In this document: one piece after another, positions 32,911 to 37,185 of the stretch
Position numbering within the stretch: the stretch's first letter is position 1
Layout: every line of letters begins with the position of its first letter
Assembly: GCF_026627425.1 (NCBI RefSeq)
Contig: NZ_JAPNLH010000027.1
Span: forward strand, 1-37,185
From: Arthrobacter endolithicus
Lineage (GTDB): Bacteria; Actinomycetota; Actinomycetes; Actinomycetales; Micrococcaceae
Direction: 5' to 3'
DNA: 37,185 nucleotides
Program-made: the position numbers and the translations under genes
Notes under the pieces: model-generated
Told to the model about the DNA's origin: nothing
Database searches by the model: none
Seen by the model: only the letters and a program-made list of their open reading frames with translations

Positions 32911-33602
32911 GTCGTGTCCTGCTGCAGGATGCCTCATTCAGTGCGGAAACGTCCGATGGCTCGGTCCGTACCATCCTGCACCCGACGACGCTGGACCTGA
33001 GCGAACAGCGCATCGCCGTGATCGGGGCCAACGGCTCGGGCAAATCAACGCTGCTGAGGATGCTCAACGGGCTGCTGCTGCCGACCACCGGAAGCGTCAG
33101 CGTAGATGGTCTCGACACCCGCGCCGACGGCAGCGCCGTCCGCCGGCAGGTCGGCTTTGTCTTCACCGATCCACTGTCCCAGCTGGTCATGCCGACTCCG
33201 CTGGAGGACCTGGAGCTGTCATTACGGCGCCGCATCAAATCAGCGACCGCGCGCCGGCAGGAGGCGCTACGGATCCTGCAGGAATACGGCCTTGAGCCGT
33301 TGAACGACAGTAGCATCTACGAGCTTTCCGGCGGAGAGCGGCAACTGGTGGCGCTGGCAACGGTCCTGGCGGTCGAGCCTAAGCTTCTGGTCCTTGATGA
33401 GCCGTCCACCCTGCTGGATTTGCGCAATACGCGGCTGCTGCGCAGCAGACTGGCCGGACTGAGCCAACAGTTAATCCTCTCCACCCACGACCTGGAGCTG
33501 GCTGTGGATTGCAGCCGGGCGCTCGTGATAGAGGCCGGCCATGTGGTCTTTGACGGCCCTGCAGCGGATGCAGTGGCGTACTATCGGCGGATGTACAGCT
33601 GA
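32907..33602 (+). CDS. bioM: Biotin ECF transporter ATPase
   Basis: This 231-residue CbiO/EcfA-type ATPase has Walker A GANGSGKST, a Q-loop region VFTDPLSQLVMPT typical of ECF ATPases, signature LSGGERQLVALA, Walker B LLVLDEPSTLLD and switch His in LSTHDLELA. It powers biotin uptake with BioY and BioN. It starts with GTG inside the bioY stop and ends in TGATG shared with bioN, so all three are produced in a coupled way. Confidence 0.93.
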   Translation: MSRVLLQDASFSAETSDGSVRTILHPTTLDLSEQRIAVIGANGSGKSTLLRMLNGLLLPTTGSVSVDGLDTRADGSAVRRQVGFVFTDPLSQLVMPTPLEDLELSLRRRIKSATARRQEALRILQEYGLEPLNDSSIYELSGGERQLVALATVLAVEPKLLVLDEPSTLLDLRNTRLLRSRLAGLSQQLILSTHDLELAVDCSRALVIEAGHVVFDGPAADAVAYYRRMYS

Positions 33603-34225
33603 TGCGCGGTCATGCTTACCTCGTCGGCGCCTTTTGTCCGGGCCGCTCCGCCGTGCACCGGGCTCCGCTGTGGCTCAAGGGCCTGCTCCTACTGGCTGTC
33701 GCAGCCGCCAGCTTTGCATTCCCCAATGCGTATCTGGCCAGCGCAGTGCTGGCCGCCGTCGTCATCGTGCATTTCGCCGCGCGCCTGCCGGCGGCACGGC
33801 TTTGGCACCCGGTGCGAATGATGCTGATCTTCCTGGTGCTCATTGCCGGCTTTCAATATTGGCAGTCCGGGCCGGCGACGGCGTGGCAGGTGGTGGCCGG
33901 CATTATGGCCACGGTTCTGGCCTCCAACATCCTCACCGCTACCACGCCCGTTTCGACCCTGCTGGACTCCCTGGAGTGGGCGGTGGAGCCGCTACGTCGC
34001 TTCGGCGCCGACCCCGAGCGCTTCTCACTGACCGTCTCTCTTATGCTGCGCAGTATCCCGTATGTCATCGGAGCGTTCGACGACGTCCGCGACGCCGCGC
34101 GGGCCCGCGGGCTGGAGCGGAACGTGCGCGCCCGGACCTTGCCCGTGCTGATCGGAACGGTGGCATATGCCCGTGCGACCGGCGAAGCGCTGGCCGCGCG
34201 CGGTCTCGGGGACCCGCAGGATTAG
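33602..34225 (+). CDS. bioN: Biotin ECF transporter T component
   Basis: The 207-residue EcfT/CbiQ-type protein has about four to five helices and the two cytoplasmic coupling motifs ending in Ala-Arg-Gly: DAARARGLERN and GEALAARGLG. These touch the ATPase. The N-terminal HRAPLWLKGLLLL is typical of short actinobacterial BioN proteins. It is the last gene of bioYMN; decayed sequence follows directly after the stop. Confidence 0.92.
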   Translation: MRGHAYLVGAFCPGRSAVHRAPLWLKGLLLLAVAAASFAFPNAYLASAVLAAVVIVHFAARLPAARLWHPVRMMLIFLVLIAGFQYWQSGPATAWQVVAGIMATVLASNILTATTPVSTLLDSLEWAVEPLRRFGADPERFSLTVSLMLRSIPYVIGAFDDVRDAARARGLERNVRARTLPVLIGTVAYARATGEALAARGLGDPQD

Positions 34226-34640
34226 CGGCCCATCGAGTTGCCGGTTGCCGATGCATCGGTGGACGGAGCTGTCTTGGCGGAACTCGGTGTCCCCAAGCCC
34301 TGTTCCGACGACACCCACGTCCACCTACGGAAGACCTTTTGCTTACCGAACAGGGAGGCTGATGCCGTTCCTTCGTTTCTGGACAGCGATTCTGTCCATC
34401 GCGTTGACCCTTGGGGCGTCAGCCAGGATGCACGCTACGGGATCGATAGCCGGTGCCCAAAATGCGGCTGGCCGCGGCGGTGGTTCCGCTTGCGCATTCG
34501 GACGACCTCGAGGCCGCGGATCTCGGGAGTTACTTTAAATGGACCAATGCCTGACTCTGGAAATGTGTCGATCGCATCAGCACGTACGTTGTCGTAGCCC
34601 AGGCGCCGCGGAATGGCGCCCATCCCGAGGGACAGCTGTA
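34226..34640. other. Gene-poor, probably decayed stretch
   Basis: About 415 bases after bioN hold no reading frame I can trust. Short protein-like pieces occur in several frames on both strands: on the plus strand an ATG at 34362 with AGGGAGG just upstream opens MPFLRFWTAILSIALTLGAS, and on the minus strand a piece containing AIPRRLGYDNVRADAIDTF ends at 34435. They do not join into one protein. The mixture suggests fragments of several genes, which fits the VOC remnant that follows. Confidence 0.4.
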
Positions 34641-34826
34641 GTGAGTCACCTTGCCTTTCATTTCGGGACCACAGCGGACGTGGATGTGCTCTGGTCAGCG
34701 GTACCCCGTTTCGGCTGGAAGCACCTCTATGCGGACCGACACCCGTGGGTCGGCGGCGAAGAGCACTACGCGGCCTTCGTCGAGAGCGGCGAACAATCCA
34801 TGGTTGAGTTAGTTGCAACGCTTTGA
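34641..34826 (+). pseudogene. VOC (glyoxalase-fold) protein, C-terminal half only
   Basis: Sixty-one residues from a GTG at 34641 match the second half of a VOC-superfamily protein: VSHLAFHF, then GWKHLYADRHPWVGG, then HYAAFVESGEQSMVELVA, with the His and Glu positions that bind metal in this fold. The first beta-alpha-beta module is missing; the upstream frame is unrelated. GAGGGA lies eight bases before the GTG, so the half could still be translated, but a single module would need to dimerise to form an active site. Truncation is the simpler reading. It ends at the stop of the convergent MFS gene. Confidence 0.6.
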
Positions 34827-36119
34827 TTAATCATGCGCGGAGGGTCCGGCAGACGAAACGTCGGGTGGCGGCGCGCTATCTGGCTTGGCCGCCTCGTCAA
34901 CCTGTGGGGGTCCTTCGCGTAGCGGCGACAGCAGGGCGGTAAGCGCGGCGACCGCGAATACGAAGATCACTCCGAGGAGCGTGAGACGGTCACCGATCAG
35001 CCCGACGAGGAGGCCTGCGCTAAGGGCCCCTACCGCTGCCAGTGTTCGATTGCCCGAGCGTCTCGTGGCGTTGGTCCGTCCGAGTAGTTCATCTGGGGTG
35101 AGTGTCTGCCACAGGACCTGCTCGGGGGAGTTCTCGGTGCCCATGGCAAGCCCTTGGAGGGAGAGCGCAACAAACAGTAGGACTCCACCGACGACGGTTG
35201 GAGGGGCAATGGCTGCGAGGAGCCAGACGATCGGGTAGGCCATGCGCGCAATGACGATCACGCGTCCTGATCCGAGCCGAGTACCCAGCCGCGGTGCGAG
35301 GGACGCGCCGATCAGGCTGGTGATGCCGAAGGCCGTCAGGAGCAGTCCGAACGTGTAGGCAGAAAATCCCAAGGATCTCAGTGCGAGGAGGGAGAGCACC
35401 GTCATCGCTGCACCATTGGCGATAAACCAGATATGCGTCGACACCGCCAAGGGTCCAAGCGTGCGATGGCGATAGGTCCACTTCAAGCCTTCACGTATCT
35501 CGGAGCCGATGTTCCCAATGCGGGCCGGCCGAGGTTCGTCGACATGGATGCTTGCATTCAGCGCTGCGTCGACGAGGTAGCTGATCGAGTCGACGACGAT
35601 CGCCACAGGTGCGCCCAGCAGGCCGACAAGTGCGCCGCCGACCGCCGGCCCGAGGGTTTGAGCAGCTGCGTCCGTTTGATCGAGACGTGCATTGGCCGAC
35701 AGCAGCCGCCCACGGGGCACCAGCCGAGGAAGCAGCGACTGGGTCGCGGCGAAGCCGAAGACCGAGAACGCACCGAACAATAACAGTGCGATGACCAGCA
35801 TCCAGATCTGCAGCACGCCGAACAGCCACAGGACCGGAACTGCGCCCAGGGAAAGAGCACGCCCGATACTTGCCCATACGAGGATGGGCTTTCTGCGCCA
35901 CCGATCGATGTACACGCCGGCGACGAGCCCAAGCAGCGCATAAGGCACAAACTGTGCCGCGTTCACAACACCAACCTCGAACGGCGTTGCGGCAAGCTGC
36001 TGTACGACCAACACCGGCATCGCAACCGCTGTTACTGCCGAGCCGAAAGAACTGATCGAAGCAGCCGCCCAATAGCGGATAAACGATGGGCGACGGGCCG
36101 CACCAAGCGCATCGCCCAT
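34827..36119 (-). CDS. MFS transporter (EntS/MefA-like)
   Basis: The 430-residue, 12-helix protein is of the MFS_3 type, which includes the enterobactin exporter EntS and macrolide efflux proteins: FIRYWAAASISSFGSAVTAV at the start, VAGVYIDRWRRKPIL as the loop 2-3 motif, and DQTDAAAQTLGPAVGGALVG with the motif-C-like glycine run. The tail of about 25 residues is acidic and Pro-rich. The ATG at 36119 has GGAG seven bases upstream; an in-frame TTG directly precedes it. It is isolated between the VOC remnant and the ISAs1 remnant, so it may be accessory. The substrate is unknown. Confidence 0.88.
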   Translation of the reverse strand: MGDALGAARRPSFIRYWAAASISSFGSAVTAVAMPVLVVQQLAATPFEVGVVNAAQFVPYALLGLVAGVYIDRWRRKPILVWASIGRALSLGAVPVLWLFGVLQIWMLVIALLLFGAFSVFGFAATQSLLPRLVPRGRLLSANARLDQTDAAAQTLGPAVGGALVGLLGAPVAIVVDSISYLVDAALNASIHVDEPRPARIGNIGSEIREGLKWTYRHRTLGPLAVSTHIWFIANGAAMTVLSLLALRSLGFSAYTFGLLLTAFGITSLIGASLAPRLGTRLGSGRVIVIARMAYPIVWLLAAIAPPTVVGGVLLFVALSLQGLAMGTENSPEQVLWQTLTPDELLGRTNATRRSGNRTLAAVGALSAGLLVGLIGDRLTLLGVIFVFAVAALTALLSPLREGPPQVDEAAKPDSAPPPDVSSAGPSAHD

Positions 36120-36367
36120 CAATCCACTCCCTTACGCCCTTTTGCTCGACAGTAGCCGAGTACTCCCTACCCACCCAAACATCGGCAGTCCAGTAACAAA
36201 TCCGATCTCGGAATGGCGAGGCGTCCCAGTGGACGTTCCGCCTACGGACGGACCTTGACCAGCTTCCATCGACAAGCTAGGGACCAGTGGTTACCTGGCC
36301 TCGACGCGGCCGGATCCGCGAAAGAAACGCGGGGTCAGGCATCCTTTCGCGCACCTGCTGGGAAGTC

Positions 36368-36740
36368 CGTGGCGCCAAGAATGGCGGCGGCTCACGAGTG
36401 CATTTGATGGCGGCCATCGACCACGGAACCTGCGCCGTGTTGGGCCAGGTTTCGGTGGCCGAGAAATCCAACGAGATCCCCGACTTTTCGACACTATTGG
36501 ACGGTATCAAGGACCTGACGGGCGTTGTCGTGACGGCGGATGCCCTTTTATACACAACGCAAACATGCCGACTAGCTTCATGGCCGCGACGCGTTCTACG
36601 TGCTCACGGTCAAGGGAAACCAGCCTGGTCTGCATCAGCAATGCGCCGATCTTCCTTGGAAGCGCGTCAGGAAGGGAAACAAGACCCTTGAAATTGGCCC
36701 CTTTGTCCTGTCGTGCGATGAAAATCAGGCTAGGTTTCAC
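36368..36740 (+). pseudogene. ISAs1-family transposase remnant
   Basis: The first frame reads RVHLMAAIDHG, LGQVSVAEKSNEIPDFSTLL and TGVVVTADAL, the DDE core of ISAs1-type transposases. Near 36545-36552 the homology moves to another frame, continuing TQRKHAD, then an in-frame TAG (36573-36575) where Tyr is expected, then LHGRDAFYVLTVKGNQPGLH. Both a frameshift and a nonsense codon disrupt it. The N-terminal third and the C-terminal end are not recognisable, and I find no terminal repeats. The 240 bases before it, after the MFS start, carry no clear gene. Confidence 0.8.
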
Positions 36741-36742
36741 TC

Positions 36743-36892
36743 ATGGATGCTAAATCGCGGAAGCCGTGGTTCCGACCAAACAAGTCCGGCCCGGGCTGGC
36801 ATCCCGCTTCGTGGCAGGGCGGGTTGATCATTGCCGTCATCGTCGCTGCGATGGCTACCGTTGTCGTGCTGTTCAGAACTGGGGTGCTGTGA
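36743..36892 (+). CDS. Small single-pass membrane protein (49 residues)
   Basis: An ATG at 36743 opens MDAKSRKPWFRPNKSG, then PGWHPASWQGGLIIAVIVAA and a hydrophobic helix ending FRTGVL. The pattern K-x-W-F-R-P-x-x-x-G-x-G-W-x-P-x-(S/T)-W-Q-G followed by one helix is shared by a widespread set of tiny bacterial membrane proteins of unknown role. The basic N-terminus should face the cytoplasm. No strong SD is visible. It begins right at the end of the transposase remnant, which may have cut its original promoter region. Confidence 0.65.
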   Translation: MDAKSRKPWFRPNKSGPGWHPASWQGGLIIAVIVAAMATVVVLFRTGVL

Positions 36893-36905
36893 TGCGGACG
36901 TCACT

Positions 36906-37082
36906 GTGAGCGGCTTCCTGGCCTGGGTCGCGGGTTCCGGCGTAGTGCAGGGCCTAATCATGGGCCTAACGTTCGCGTACCTGACCACTGTCTTAGTCTT
37001 GAACGCCGTGGCGAGGACCCAGACGAAGACAGTCAATGGCTGGAGCTCGATTCGCAAAGTGTGTGTGATCAACTATTTGTAG
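36906..37082 (+). CDS. Truncated hypothetical membrane protein
   Basis: From a GTG at 36906 the frame encodes 58 residues: VSGFLAWVAGSGVVQGLIMG, a second hydrophobic stretch, then VARTQTKTVNGWSSIRKV, and an abrupt end CVINYL at a TAG (37080-37082). NAVARTQTKTVNGW resembles the start of the soluble part of a longer envelope protein; DUF1254/DUF1214 proteins came to mind, but I cannot confirm it. The stop lies inside the repeats described at 37078-37115, so the 3' part was probably replaced by an insertion element. The GTG start is the most likely but lacks a clear SD. Confidence 0.4.
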   Translation: MSGFLAWVAGSGVVQGLIMGLTFAYLTTVLVLNAVARTQTKTVNGWSSIRKVCVINYL

Positions 37083-37115
37083 GCCGTTTTAGCTAGGAAT
37101 GTAGGCCGAGTTAGC
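37078..37115. repeat. 22-bp-period direct repeats, possible IS21-type end
   Basis: TGTAGGCCGTTTTAGC (37078-37093) and TGTAGGCCGAGTTAGC (37100-37115) match at 14 of 16 positions with a 22-base period, and a looser related run continues with GGCTCGTTTCAGGCC. Multiple short repeats at a terminus are typical of IS21-family elements. No transposase frame is visible in the remaining 70 bases, since the window ends. Confidence 0.4.
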
Positions 37116-37185
37116 GGCTCGTTTCAGGCCAAAAGAGCGCTAAGAATCAGGCCAGTTTTTTCCCCTCCAAATCATGGTTTCGGGG

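Overview
The window comes from a high-GC Gram-positive bacterium. Frequent GTG/TTG starts, Shine-Dalgarno (SD)-poor genes, a GlgC/GlgA pair of actinobacterial type, DUF3099 and an Rv1473-like ABC-F protein point to Actinobacteria. My best guess is an Arthrobacter-like member of the Micrococcaceae. That placement is inferred from protein resemblance, because no rRNA gene is present. Most of the window is compact chromosomal housekeeping DNA, and both ends carry mobile-element debris.

Left edge (1-3810): the tail of an IS30-type transposase and an unrecognised degraded stretch come first. Next is a minus-strand marR-MFS pair that looks like a self-regulated drug-efflux module with two palindromic operators. 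A small Pro/Gln-repeat protein follows.

Lipid/tryptophan block (3989-12710): one minus-strand run reads thiolase > FabG4-like reductase > MaoC hydratase > kynureninase > universal stress protein. It is divergent from tetR > acyl-CoA oxidase/dehydrogenase. A near-perfect 31-bp palindrome (9852-9882) fills the shared promoter. The layout resembles htdX-fabG4-fadA2 of mycobacteria and suggests a TetR-controlled fatty-acid (beta-oxidation or chain-modifying) regulon.

Central block (12796-22849): divergent glgA/glgC make ADP-glucose-derived glycogen precursors. glgC is followed closely by an unusual zinc-finger SDR and a YeiH-type membrane protein. An M1 aminopeptidase (pepN) comes next, overlapping tail-to-tail a TehA/SLAC1-type transporter that is coupled to a lipoate-ligase-family protein with an apparently permuted domain order.

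Right-central block (22900-34225): rpmE2 (L31 type B) with promoter and terminator; a SpoU/TrmH RNA methyltransferase coupled to a TauE permease; an ABC ATPase divergent from serB; fabG plus a second SDR carrying the Tyr-x6-Lys spacing of enoyl-ACP reductases such as FabL; DUF3099, a small Cys/His protein and SURF1; an ABC-F ATPase with a duplicated leader; and a full bioYMN biotin importer.

Right edge (34226-37185): decayed sequence including half of a VOC (glyoxalase-fold) gene, an MFS exporter, a frameshifted ISAs1-type transposase, a 49-residue membrane protein, and a truncated ORF that runs into repeats resembling an IS21-type end. I see no tRNA, rRNA, CRISPR array, replication origin or recognisable defence island. 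The most interesting signals are regulatory (the 31-bp palindrome, the twin MarR sites, the ABC-F leader repeat) and enzymological (the FabL-like SDR, the Zn-finger SDR lacking the usual Tyr, the permuted lipoate ligase).
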